NCBI GenBank assembly: GCA_948567375.1 | Contig: OX419755.1 | Span: 60,151,945-60,215,944 of the forward strand | Direction: 5' to 3' | DNA length: 64,000 nt | DNA from: Lunularia cruciata | Lineage: Eukaryota > Streptophyta > Marchantiopsida > Lunulariales > Lunulariaceae | Shown: positions 1-11,357 of the stretch, one piece after another | Layout: the number at the start of each line of letters is the position of its first letter | How positions within the stretch are numbered: position 1 is the stretch's first letter | The notes under the pieces: model-generated | What the model was told of the DNA's origin: nothing | The model's database searches: none | Seen by the model: the letters and a program-made list of their open reading frames with translations, nothing else | Translations under genes and position numbers: made by a program

Positions 1-3000
1 TTTAATCTCTCAGGTAGAAACCACACCCAGAAGAGAGTAACAAGCACTGACTCGCAATGTTGTCACAAATTAACACTCCATAATCACAACTCCATCAAAT
101 CTTTCCAAACAATCTTGATTGTGATGATTCAGGTGCTCCCAAAAACGGCACTTCACTACAAAACAACTTTGCCTCAGAATTGTGTTCCACCCCTCCACTA
201 AAGGCACAACTTCCTCGATCAAAATTGCTTCACATCAACTTCGCACTGCACTCACAAATGCAAAATACTACCAACACTACAATTCCTCTCAGATCTGTCA
301 AGGCATTGCTTTGATTGCACTTCACTCAGGATCAAACACACAGAATGAAGATCAAGGCTGTGGAATCCAACATCCAACAAGCACTCTGACTTGCACTTCA
401 AATTTCTCCACACACTCACAAACACAATTGCGAAATTGATACTCGGAATCAAGCTCAAGCGACGAGCACTGCTTCACAACACTTCACTTTATCTATTCTC
501 AAAAATAATGAGCACTGAACAACAATTCTCGGCGAATGCCACTCTTAATTAGTGAAGCAATTGACAGTTCTAACAACTATACCGTTTCTACAACAACTGT
601 TCTAACGTGCAGATCCAAAATGACAATGCAACCTTTCATATCTACCCCTTCAAATCTCAAATCTGTTACTAATCCAATCCAATGTCTACTTCTTCCTTGG
701 CTTTCAAACTTGAACCCGAAGTAATCTTACTTCCTACTACATTTTCCTCGGGTTTCACATCTCCTACTTCTTCTACCAAATCCAACAATTCTCTTTCCTG
801 ATCTGAAATTGCACTAGTGGGTAATCTATCTAACTCTTCATCCTTTGACCCACTCTTCTCTAATGTCTCTAAGGGCAACTCCAAAGACATTTGGATTCCT
901 ATGTTATCTACTTTGGTTTTTGCCTTAACATCTTGCCGAAGCTTTTCTAACTCTATTCTCACTAAGTCTAATCTAATCGCAATATTGTCTTCTACTTCTA
1001 AGATCTTCCTGTCTACACGAGTTCTGAGACTAATCAACAAGGCATTCAAATCTGTATCTTTTGCTTGTCTTCGCATTGTCTCCTGCACCAACAACTTCAA
1101 CTCGTGCAACCTTGTTTCTTCAATCCAAACGCTGGCTTCTGTACTTAACATTGCGTTCACTTTGAGGACTATCTCCTTCAATGGCTCCAATCTTGTCTTT
1201 TGTTCTTGTTCTTGATCCCATTCCTCTCTGTACATCGCCAACTCTTCTTCGAACTCGGCCTTCACTGCCTCCTTCTCTTTCTCCTTCTGTACGATTTTCT
1301 CTTCCTGATTACAAAGTAACTCTTGTAATCTCTCTTCTTCTCTATACCGCACAGACAACTCTCTTTGCTAGAGTTGCTTCTTCTCTTCCATACTCTCCAT
1401 CACTCGATCAAGCACTTGTTCCTTTGATGCTACCCTCGCCATAGCATGGATAAGCTCTACTCTTGAATCAGCGAACTGCTGCTTCAAGATTTCAAATTCA
1501 GCTACATGTCTCTCCCTTGCGATGTCACTCTTCCTCGCAAGATCCTCTTGATAGCTCACTTCCCGCTTCAGGTCTTCAATTACCTGACTTCTCTCTACTG
1601 CTGCCGCTTGCAGTACTTCTCTCTCCTTCTCACCTCGGGTTATACTCTTCTTCAACTCCGAGTTTTCTTCTTCTAATCTCGCTACCACCTGCAATACAGT
1701 CTTTACCTTTGGACAAGTTGACTGCATCTCCTTCTTCTTCTTCTCCAACTTCACTAACAGCGGGTATACTACCTCTTGCAGGTACTCCACTCCCTCACTG
1801 GCAACTTCTTCCTCCCACGGAGTAATTTCTTGTTTCTCCTCATGTTCTCCTGATATGCGCCTTCTTCGCTGAAGTCTTCATATCGGGTTTGATGCCTCAC
1901 TACTTGTGCTGTCTTTTGCATCTGCCTTCACTTTACTCGGCCCCGCCTCATACTTCACCTTACATCTTGAGCGAACTCCTCGCTGTACTGCGATCTTCTT
2001 CTCCTCGAGCACCGGTACTTTGTCTTCTAGCGCCGCATTGTCTTTGGCTTCTACTTTGGCTTGCACTTCTTCTTTGTATTCTTCAGCCGCCGGTGCCGAG
2101 GTCATTTCTCCACCGTCTTCACTGTCACTGCTAGTATCTCCGCTCTACAGTGTCAGCTCGGGTTCCTCCTCACGTTCCGAGTCCTCCGTCTTGAGCTCAG
2201 CTTCGCCTTCTGAGTCTTCATCTTCTGACTAAATCACCACCATCCCTTGCCTCGGGTTATGTTTCTGCATCTTCCAAGGTTTCTTGTTTTCTTCGGCTTC
2301 TGCGTGCCAAGTTCTCTTCTTCATCGGGGTACTTACCATGACCTCCACGTTTTTCCCTATCTTTGCATAGTAGTTGTCCGTGCTCCGGATTTAGAGAATA
2401 TATTGCTGCTCCTCCGCGTCGACTTCTCCTCTCAAGTTAGGATGGAAATGAGACACCATTCTATTGCGCTCCGCCAAATTGAGCAAATTCAACCCGAGGT
2501 AGAAATGTGCTGCAAATGGTACAATGTAGTGTGGAGGCGACTTATCCCGCAGATTCCACACCATCTGCCTCGTTCTCTCGTGAAAACACCTTGCCCAATT
2601 GATCGGTTCTCCTGCAAATAACTTGTGGAAGAACACCGCTTGGTGTTTCATCACATAAGTGGTTCTCTCCGGCTTCAGGATGGCCATTAGTGCACTCACA
2701 ATTCCTCTCCTCACAGGGTCTTTGTAGCTCTCAACTTTGTACCCATTCTTTGTTCTCTTTGACAAGAAGGCATCTCTCACCTCCTACGTTTCTTGGGCTA
2801 TCTCTCCTTTCCCCAAGAACGTGGCTCCCTGCTCCGAACCCGCCTCCTTCCCGAGTACGAGTCTCCAATCTGACTCTGTCCAGCAAGCCGGATTTCCTCT
2901 CTTCCCTTCTTCCTTGGGACCATTGAGACACTTACTCTCAATGATTTCTGTCATGAATCTTGGAAAACTTACGTTCTAGTTCCATGCCAAAAAGGTGATC

Positions 3001-3647
3001 CGAAGTCGGCTCAAGACTTCAATCCTTGCTACTACATCTAATCTCCGAATTGCATGATTTCTCACTGCAAATTCAGAGTTTTTCTTCCCTCCTCCCATCT
3101 CTTCTGCTTTCTTACTGTCTCTCAATTTCTCTCTCGCGACTTCTCCCTTGTGCACTAACCCGAGTACAAATTTATTTCCCTTTCCCCGATCACCTGCAAG
3201 ACGACTTCTCAACGGCGAAGGAAAATTGCTCGACATTTCGTCGTTGCAGTTTCGATTTTTATAGAGTTGCACTTCTTTGTCTTCCATTGCTTTGAGTTTC
3301 TACCAAGAAATCACACCTCCTGCATGCACCTGTCACTGTCAATCAACCTTTGCGCGTATGAGCCGCCAGTTTTGAAACGGCCCCTTCTTGAATTTCTCGC
3401 CCCGACGAAAGGTTGTTAGACTGTCTTTGCCTCGGGTTGAGCTCCCCCCTAATCCAAAGACAATTTACTTCGTATGGTATGATGACAGGGCATTTCCGAG
3501 GACTTTGCCTTATGACCCAAAGTCACTTTACTTTGGGTTTCATCCCAAAGACAATTTTCTTTGCCTTCTTCGGCCATACAGGCACAATCCGACCTCTCTA
3601 TACACTTCTTCTCCTTTATTTTGAAAAAAAAAAATGTGGGCACCACA
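1..3647 (-). mobile_element. Family X giant LTR, copy a (3' end cut by window)
   Basis: Read on the minus strand, this stretch begins at 3647 with TGTGGTGCCCACA and a T-rich run, the same start as the copies at 27132 and 61014. It can be followed colinearly along the whole 27132-30842 copy. Only about the last 130 bp, including the TGTCACA terminus, lie outside the window. It interrupts repeat A2 of element G2, because A-repeat sequence resumes exactly at 3648. It carries the U3-encoded coiled-coil ORF described separately. Whether it is a solo LTR or the 5' LTR of a longer element cannot be seen, since its far end and its target duplication are off the window. Confidence 0.9.
669..3236 (-). 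pseudogene. U3-encoded coiled-coil ORF of family X, copy a
   Basis: The frame begins at the ATG at 3236, just after a TATAAAA sequence, and ends at the stop at 669. In order it encodes a basic N-terminal stretch, a globular domain with a conserved NWARCFH block (about 2391-2780), an acidic Glu/Asp/Ser-rich linker (about 1880-2250), and a long Glu/Lys/Arg-rich coiled coil (669-1790). The last 230 codons are uninterrupted. Stops and shifts break the rest. The same protein is readable in the copies at 12158-14707, 27539-30048, 53778-57570 and 61429-63998, so it belongs to the LTR and is not a chance ORF. I recognise no known family. The function is unknown; a structural or DNA-associated accessory role is only a guess from the coiled coil. 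Confidence 0.72.
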
Positions 3648-3895
3648 GAGCTGCACTTCAAAAGTATACCCCCTGGACTCAAGCTAGGTCTGAACCCTAA
3701 CGGTCCCGCTGATGGCACACTCAACGGTGCAAATGGTGCAAAGTGATGGTGGGCCCCACCGTGAAGTCAATACCCCAAACACAAAATCTGACTATCAAAA
3801 ATTAGTCTTTGAGAAACTACTAAAATAGCTCTAACTACTATCATTGGAACTCTAGTGTACAAGCATCTAGATGTGACACTACAAATGGCGTGACA
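3648..3895 (-). repeat. Split direct repeat A2 of G2 (interrupted by X-a)
   Basis: Reading down from 3895 it starts TGTCACGCC and matches 53219 onward in G1. It stops at 3648, where X-a begins. The remaining part should lie left of the window, beyond X-a. Confidence 0.85.
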
Positions 3896-3897
3896 AC

Positions 3898-4003
3898 TAT
3901 CATGCGTATATACATCACTAGACAACATATATTGCAGTCAACATCATACACTATAGAAGCACAACTCACACATAAGTCATACATAGACTCTAAAGTGCCA
4001 CAA
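3898..4003 (-). repeat. Split direct repeat B1 of G2
   Basis: This is a 106-bp unit starting TTGTGGCAC (minus strand), the same length as B1 and B2 of G1. It is separated from A2 by two bases, as in G1. It follows directly after the purine-rich tract. Confidence 0.85.
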
Positions 4004-4004
4004 T

Positions 4005-4014
4005 CGCTTCCCTA
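4005..4014 (-). other. Polypurine tract of G2
   Basis: The minus strand reads AGGGAAGCG immediately before B1. It occupies the position of AGGGGGG in G1 and is the expected primer for plus-strand DNA synthesis. Confidence 0.6.
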
Positions 4015-4171
4015 GCTGGTGGTTAGGTCCCTCTAACTCTAGATACCCATCTACTCTAAGTATATGGTCTACCCTATAATGGGCAACGATCAAGAGGCCG
4101 GGTGCTATGGAGCCCCATCATTAGTTACCTATCTGCAATCTATACCATATAAAAAATGAACTAGCTATAGG

Positions 4172-5601
4172 TCAAGTACATCTAGGACATAACCATTGTC
4201 CATGAGGAACCACCATGAGGGGAGGAGTCATACATGCCATATGCCATCCTCTTAAATAGCTATCACACACTAACATAGTAGCAGCTCCACTAGAAGATCC
4301 ACATAACATACACCTCAAGCCTGCACGTACAAGTGCCAAGCTTGGGTCCATAGTACCATCAATGTTTGGAAGGTGGTATGGCACACAATTGCGCATATGA
4401 TCCATCCAAAAAACACCATCACGTCCTTCTAACACAAGGACTCCTTTTTCCAGATGGCAAAACCTCACGCACTCTCAAGATAGTGCGGCTTGTCAAAACA
4501 TCAAGTGTTGTTGGTGCTATCTGCTATAGATATACATAGTCTCTTGGATGAAATTGATGGATCGAGGGTCTATAACCTCCTCCTTGAATGGTAGCATAGC
4601 ATAATGTATCTCTATGTTCAGCAATCGCCAAGTTCTCAAAGGCCATCGACATCACTCCCCAAAAGATCTCTGCCCATTGAGAACATGCACTTATCCATAT
4701 ATCGGGGTCATCCAAGTCCAAAACTACAATAGCATCTCAACAAATGGCTACATGTAAATTTATATCTCATCCATAGAGTAGAAAGTATGGAGAGAAGGAT
4801 GCTAAGGAGGCTTGCCGGCTGAACCAATAGCCCATGGCCAACCAAGGTAATTGGAGATCCCAATCTCCCAAGTGGCCTCTTTACAAACCATACTAAATGC
4901 AATCCTCTCTTCACCGTTTGAACCACTCTCTCTGCTAAGCCATTTGCCTCAGGGTAATCTTGAGATGTAGTACAATAATCAATCAAAGCCTTGTCACACA
5001 AGACTTGAAACTCCTCCAAGAACTCTGTACCCTGAGCAGTCAAAATCTCAGTTGGTGCACCAAAATGACTAAGGACTTGATCCAAGAACGAGTAAGTTGT
5101 CCCTTCACTAGACTTGTCAGGAAATGCCACCAACTCAATCCACTTGGAGAAGTGCTCCACCATCACCAAACATACCAATGATGTCTCACAATCAGCGGTA
5201 AAGGTCCAGCAAAGTCCAAACTCCAATGGTAACCCAATCCCATGATAGGTAATGGGTGTAACTGTGGCATAGGAGCATTGAATGATGCTCTAACTTGGTC
5301 ACAAACCACACATCTGGCAACAAATTGTTGTACCTCGGTCTGCATACCGCGCCACCAATAATGACTCTAGAGTAAGCTATATGTACGCTTTACTCTAAAA
5401 TGTCCTAGCCCCTCATGAGCATGATGGACCAACTGTGGTCTCTAAGATGCAAGTGGTACTACTCTCACTCTACAAACCTCCCATACACGCAAAAGGTGTT
5501 TGCCCTCCAATCTGAACCATCAGGCTTACTGAAGAACACAATCTCTCTCCTTGGCCCCAATTGTGCCACCCACAACACCAGTGCAAAGATAGTCCATCAC
5601 T
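4172..5601 (-). pseudogene. G2 integrase and PHD finger relic
   Basis: The stretch is homologous to the integrase-PHD segment of G1 (51500-52942). The zinc-binding CVVC pair (coded near 5300), the DDE core between about 4900 and 5260, and the C-terminal region are recognisable in two frames. The final 98 codons (4172-4468) hold the PHD finger, but one zinc ligand is changed (CDSC of G1 is CDSY here), so the finger should be defective. In contrast to G1, the integrase zinc-finger Cys is intact. Nonsense and frameshift changes make it non-functional as it stands. Confidence 0.85.
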
Positions 5602-5621
5602 AAGACATCATCATGAATGTC

Positions 5622-7251
5622 TTGCTGAACTATACAAATATTCTCATTCTCTGGATCTATGACCTCAATAACTCCTCGTGTATGCACTGAGAGAGATACC
5701 ACCAAAGCCTCTGAAAATATACATAGAAATCAGATGCATGTCAACGTGCTCTGGTCTGATCCTCCTAGTTGGGACATGGGTTTCTATTCAACCCATCTGC
5801 ATCACGGTTCACTACTTCAGGTCTGTGAACAACCATGAAATCATACTCTTGTAAAATCAGAGCCCATCGTGCAAGCTTCCTTGAAAGTTGGACTCCATCA
5901 ACCACTTTAGTGGCTGATGATCAGTGATGAGAGTGAAGGGGTTACCAAATAGGTAACATAAAATATCTGCTACTGCCCAAATTTCTGCCAAGCACTCTCC
6001 CTCATATGAACTATACTTTGCCTTTGCTGAATTGTTAGAGCAACTAGCATAGGCCACCACAAACTCCTTCCCCTCATCATCATGTTGGGTGAGCACCGCT
6101 CCAAGCCCCAACATACTCCAATCAGTATGAACCTGAAATGGTTGTCCTTTGATCGGTCTCCTCAAAATAGGAGCGGATGTCAACCTCTCCTTGAGCTCTA
6201 CAAAAGCTCTCTCCTGCTCATCTCCCCAACACCACTCTTGTGTAGGCTTGATCAGCTTTGTCAAGGCCTTGGCAATGGCACTAAATCCTCTAACATAGTG
6301 GCAATAGAAGTTCACCAACCCAAGGAATGGTTGCACTCTACTCACATCCGTAGGCCAAGGAATACGTGCAATAGCCTCCACCTTGCTCTACTGAACACCA
6401 AGTCGTCCGAGGTAGATAGTGTGACCCAAATACTCAACCCGCTCGTAGAAGAACCTATACTTCTCAGGATGTAATTTGAGTCCATGAGATCTCAACCTCT
6501 CAAACACCTCCAACAACTGTCTCTCATGCTCCTCCACAGTAGTGCTATAGACCAAAATGTCATCAATATAGCACCAAGCAAAATCCAATCCAGCTAGGAT
6601 CCTATCCATGATCCTTTGGAACTCAGTAGGAGCATTCTTTATCCTAGACAATAAGAACCTCCATTGATATAACACATCCTTGCCATGAGGATCAATAGCC
6701 TAAAATGTTATCTTGGATTTATCCTCCTCCTTGATTGGCAACTGATGATATCTCGCTCAAAGATCCAAAGTACTGAAGACCTTTGCATGCCCAATTGCAT
6801 CAAAAATCTCCTCCGGTGTAAGCATGGCATACCAATCAGCCCTGGTCTGTCGGTTGATAGAATGGTAATCTCCACACATCCGCCTATCTGTGTAGTTGCC
6901 ATGCATATCCTTGTTAGCTGGCATCACTATCGCTGATGCATATTCTCCATGTGAAATCTCAACCAAACCAGCCTCAAAAAGGTCACTACTCTAGCTTTGA
7001 ATCAATGTCCTCTCCATCTCACTTTATCAATAAGGACATTGGAAAATTGGTGTATTGCTAGTTAGCTCAATCCATATATCAGGTCCTATTAGAGCACCCA
7101 AATCCTTCATATGGAAGGAAAAACAACTTGTATGGATCCTCAAGAACCTCCAAACCCTCCGCCTTTCCTCTCCAATAAGCTTGGATCCAAGATTTGGCTC
7201 CCAAGTATCCTTTGTAACTATAGTAGGAGTGGAAGACGTACTGACTGGCTG
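5622..7251 (-). pseudogene. G2 reverse transcriptase and RNase H relic
   Basis: The stretch is homologous to 49829-51499 of G1. The RT catalytic box YIDD survives (about 6560-6580), as do the upstream LDL region and the RNase H segment with HTDW and the TDHQPLKW block (about 5890-6130). Several in-frame stops split it. At its downstream edge G2 has CAGCAAGAC where G1 has the stop CAGTGAGAC. That suggests an ancestral CGA codon that decayed differently in the two copies. Confidence 0.85.
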
Positions 7252-8539
7252 CTACACTGGGCCCTTGGGAGCAATAGTGTCATGCTCCCGACCACTAGAG
7301 GTCCCAACCTCTGTGTGAAAAAATCCCTCCACTCTAGTTGCAAGCTCCACACGTCCCTAGCTGCATCCCATGTGGACCAAGGGTGTAATCCAAGTAGCCC
7401 ACGCTCACTTGGATGGACTCCAAGTAGACCACTCTCCTTAGTAGCTATTGGATGTGTCCCAAGAATACCATGTCCACTTGGTCTATCGCTCCCAGCATGT
7501 GCCTGAATCTTCTTGATAGGCACAAGGCTCACAAGTGTCCAAGTGGTGATGCCTATCAAGTGCATCCTACGTTGCTCTGCCAAGCCAAGGCTCACAATCT
7601 AGGTCAAACAGTTTAGGTCCATAGCCTAACCTAACACCTGATGCTTGGATACCTCTAACACTACTAGAACAGCGGTAATACCGGTGCAAAAACCCATTGC
7701 CTGCTCTCTCTCTCATCAGTGTTGGGCTCCACCAACTACTGTAACTATGAGTCCCAAACAAGTCCAAGTCCTCCCTCTCAAAAAGCATGAGAGCCTAGGA
7801 AACTCATGAGTGTGGGAAATGCGGCTCTAGGCTGTCCAACTAGGTTCACCACTACCATAGGTGACCTATCAGCCACTACCACTGTCTAAGACTAGCGCCC
7901 AACATCCAAGATATCATCAACAAGGATGTGGTCAAGTCACTAAAACCCATCATAAGCACGTAGTTGACCCACTTTGGGTAAGAAGTTCGTCCACCAAAGA
8001 CGAAGACAATGAGCCCATGATCTCACTCTGGCTGCATCTAACAATACAGAAGGTCCCATCCAAGAATGGACCTAATGTGTACTCGCCACCACTCTGGTGC
8101 GAGAATCACCCATCAAAGGCACGTTCTCCAAAAGGTAAGTTGGAGAAATGGACTGATGAACTTGGAGATGTCGTAGTATCCATAACATCTCCCAAAACAC
8201 ACCAGAACAAGGATCTTGAAGACCCAAACCATAGCCCGCATGTGTATGTCCCTAACATGGCAATCCAAAAATCACCAAGTTAATAGACCCATGTCTCTCT
8301 AGGTCATGCGCCCTCAGTAAGGAAATATCTACTAGTAGGGCCTTCTGGTAACCTCTGACTGCTGACATTGGTAATAACTTTGGATACCAATAGGCCAAGT
8401 GTGCCACATGATGTATAGAGACTCACCTAGCAATTTCATCTCTCTCTACATACAAGTACCTCTATACTTGTATACCTGCCTGCAACACCGCAGCTAGTCC
8501 GGTGCTAATCCCACCAAACAACTCTAATAGACATATCCC
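7252..8539 (-). pseudogene. G2 DNA methyltransferase relic and linker to RT
   Basis: This matches the DNMT3-like domain of G1. Motif I (LFGGISTG) is intact near 8490-8515. The catalytic PCQ box near 8255 has become Pro-Cys-stop through CAG to TAG, with a Trp to Leu change just before it. The in-frame TAG followed by TTG that splits the domain before motifs IX-X in G1 is also present here (7738-7736). So is the TAG followed by CAGCCA (7254-7246) upstream of RT. The enzyme is clearly inactive in this copy, but the shared architecture shows that the methyltransferase belongs to the family and is not a one-off insertion. Confidence 0.85.
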
Positions 8540-11188
8540 CTCTATTGGATACTGCCAAGCAATGAGTGTGGTATCCAGAGGTGTCAAAGCAATTGATTCT
8601 AGAGGCTCATCCTCACACTCATCTCCTAATGGTACAAAGGCTCCACTCCAAACCTGTTGCACCAACTGATGTGCATATTGCTGCAATGCCTCATTGGAAC
8701 TCCACAATGGAACATCCAAGGTGGATGGAACAATCCTACTTGTACTCCAAATCCGAGTGATCTCCTTTGGTACTGGAGTATCCTCTGCATGGGCATTCCT
8801 CTCCAAAAAATCACCAGGCCAAGTAACTGCACCATTGAAAGCTAAAACTGATGCTGCCATGGTCTCAGACTGTAGTGAGCCTAGATTGCCACTATTGAAG
8901 CATACTGGTAGGCGACAAACTTGTCCCTCACCAGATTTCCAACCTGGTCTATAGGAGACTGTCTCCTCCCAATAGTCAATACTGAAACCCATGGGGTATA
9001 ACACTACTCTCCCAACTAGCACATCATATGACTCAGCTATTGTCACAATAGCCTGAGCTCTCACCAGCAAGCTATCAGTCGGATGACTAGACTAAACCTA
9101 GACAACAAGCTCTCCATGTATGATGTATTGTGTCGAACCACCACCTAGAGATTCTGGACCAGAAATGGATACCTTTCTACATCGGTCATTCGTAACTCTA
9201 GACTAATAAGTACAACCTTCCCCAACATAAAGGGCTGTGCACCAGAGTCTAACAAGACTCTCTATGGTGTATAGACCTTCCCTGAAGGTACTACCAAACG
9301 GAAAATCCCCCTTTGGTTATCCAATAGGACAACACCAGGTGTAAACTATGCTCTCTCAAAGGTTGGTCTAGCTAGCAACTCCTCTAGTCTAGCCGCTATT
9401 ACTTGCCAGAAACCACTAGTTGCTGAACAAATCCATGCTCCTCAACCAAGTCAGCTCCACTACCAACCACCTCTACTCTAATAGTAGGAACTGCATCATC
9501 CCTACTCTCACAAAGCATGGCAGCCAACCAGGACACTAGGGTTGGGTCAACTCCCAATGTAAACATATCACTAGCCAAAAACAAAGGACACCGTATAATC
9601 AGCTGAGCCGCCCCCAACATCATGCTAGACTCAGTTTGTGTAGTAGTAGGTGGTTGACTAGCAGGTTGTCCATCATGCACTCCATCACCACCTACCACAC
9701 CTGCACTCAAATGTCTAGGAACCATGGATGTTTTCTACAATGCCTCATATAGTGTGAAAGACTGGGGAAGTCTGACATGTCTCCCGACCTCTCCTCTCTG
9801 TGAGTCCAACTTCACTGATGCTCCTCTAGGCTATGGAGCACGTACTGCACTCCTAGTCATTGCTATAGATGCATCCACTTGTGTTGCTCCGCACATGAAG
9901 TCCAAAGCATCTCTATTACCATCATATGAGGTGGAAGCCTCAGTCCCCAAATCTGATCTCCTCTGAGCAATGGCCATACTAGCTAATCTCTGCTCCAAAT
10001 GCCCAATCCGAGTAGCCATAGCTGTATCAAAAGTAAGGGCAGGTACTGCACCCCTACTAGGTGAAGATCCTCTACCACCACCTCTACCACCTAGTCCTCC
10101 ATGAATTGGAGCTCCTTTACTACCTGCCATAGCAGCCCTACCGCCCCGTAACTCTGAGTGTAGGTCAAAACACCGGTCACTAGTGTGACCAAATCTTTGG
10201 CAGTGCTCACATTGCCTCTATGCTGGCTGTGATGCACTAGAGGTATCAGGTCCGCTGCCCTGAGTACACTCTCTCCTATGGTGAGGTCTACCACAAGTCC
10301 AACAAGCAATACTTCCATTCAATGGCTGTTATTGACCCAAAGATGAAGGTAAGGGCCTAGCTCCACTAGGCCCTCCACTTGCTCCATAGGATCTGGGCTA
10401 TTCACCCTATCCTCAAAAACCAATTGGGCGTGGCGCACTTTGTTGCACTCTAGAAGAAGTCACAACCGTGGATGAGATCTCCCTACTAAATCCATATGTC
10501 ACCACTCTCTCCTCCACCATGTTGAGCTCAATACGCTCAGCCAAACCAAAGACCATTGCCAAAGTGAGCGAAGTAGCCTGCAACAATATAGCATCACAAA
10601 CTCTACATCATAACTCCTTGTCCAGTCTCCCATACCAAAACAAGACTGCTTGGGCCTGAATAACTCCCTAAGTGAAACTGATCAGCCGCCTCATGCAAGT
10701 GTATGCCTCATGCAAGTGTATGCCTCGCATAAGCTTTTTCTAGCCTTCCATTGGAACTCCTACAAGCTCCTCAGCTTGTCAGTCCACACTCTTTGGTAGT
10801 TCTACCTCAAATAATGGAAGAACTCCACCATGGGGTTAAACCCCGGTATCACACCACCTCATGTAGCGGTACTTCCACTTGTAGTAGCATTATCTCTAGC
10901 TAGTGCACCTCCACTAGCTCCACCAACACTACTCGAGCTAGAATTCGTAGGTACAGCCGATCTACTCCTGGCCACCAAGCCTAAAGTGATAGAGACATAG
11001 TTTGGAGACCAATACTGTCTCCATAATTCAATCTCCTCCAAATGACCTCTCCTGAACTCATGGTAGTCATCCATCGGCGGACCCTCCAGATGCAACCCCT
11101 TCCATGCCATGAAAGGTGTAAACAAAGGTGGGTTCCACATCTGCTGCATATCACACCAACTATCAAACTCTTGGATGAAGTCATCCAA
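8540..11188 (-). pseudogene. G2 gag, zinc knuckles and protease relic
   Basis: The stretch is homologous to about 45900-48540 of G1. It contains the start of the gag core (DDFIQEFDSW block at about 11160-11188), the retrotransposon-gag region (10500-10850), the CCHC zinc knuckles (about 10150-10310) and the aspartic protease region (about 9000-9300, where DSGA is still readable near 9250). The in-frame TGA of G1 gag is shared (10861-10859). A 17-bp tandem duplication at 10688-10721 shifts the frame. Upstream homology stops near 11188-11215, where X-family sequence begins. Confidence 0.85.
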
Positions 11189-11357
11189 CTCAATAACTCT
11201 GAAGTGTATGGGGCTTTCAAACGTTCATCTTCTTCACGCTGCACTGCTCATCTTTGAGCTCTCTCTTCCCGTTGTTCTCTCGATGCAGACATTCATATTG
11301 CGTGGACATCCAATTTCAAATTTGGCTTTGTATCCCCGGCAGCGGCGCCAAAAATCA
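11189..11357 (-). other. 5' internal remnant of a family X element, after its LTR
   Basis: On the minus strand this follows the TGTCACA end of the X-b LTR and starts with the primer-binding site. It then continues for about 130 bp of leader before joining G2 gag. It is what remains of the internal region of a second X element unit; the rest is gone. Confidence 0.65.
11333..11350 (-). other. Primer-binding site, tRNA-Asp type (family X)
   Basis: The minus strand reads TGGCGCCGCTGCCGGGGA, seven bases past the LTR end. From knowledge of plant tRNA-Asp, its 3' end would pair at all but one of 18 positions. This PBS type is typical of the Athila/Tat side of plant Ty3-gypsy elements. Confidence 0.85.

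Noticed and set aside
3625..3640. The A-run near 3630 as a poly(A) tail of a retroposed transcript
   Set aside because: It is the T-rich segment just inside the start of the X LTR, present in every copy.
10688..10721. A 17-bp direct repeat as a CRISPR-like or regulatory array
   Set aside because: There are only two adjacent units inside decayed G2 gag, and G1 has a single unit, so it is a simple tandem duplication.
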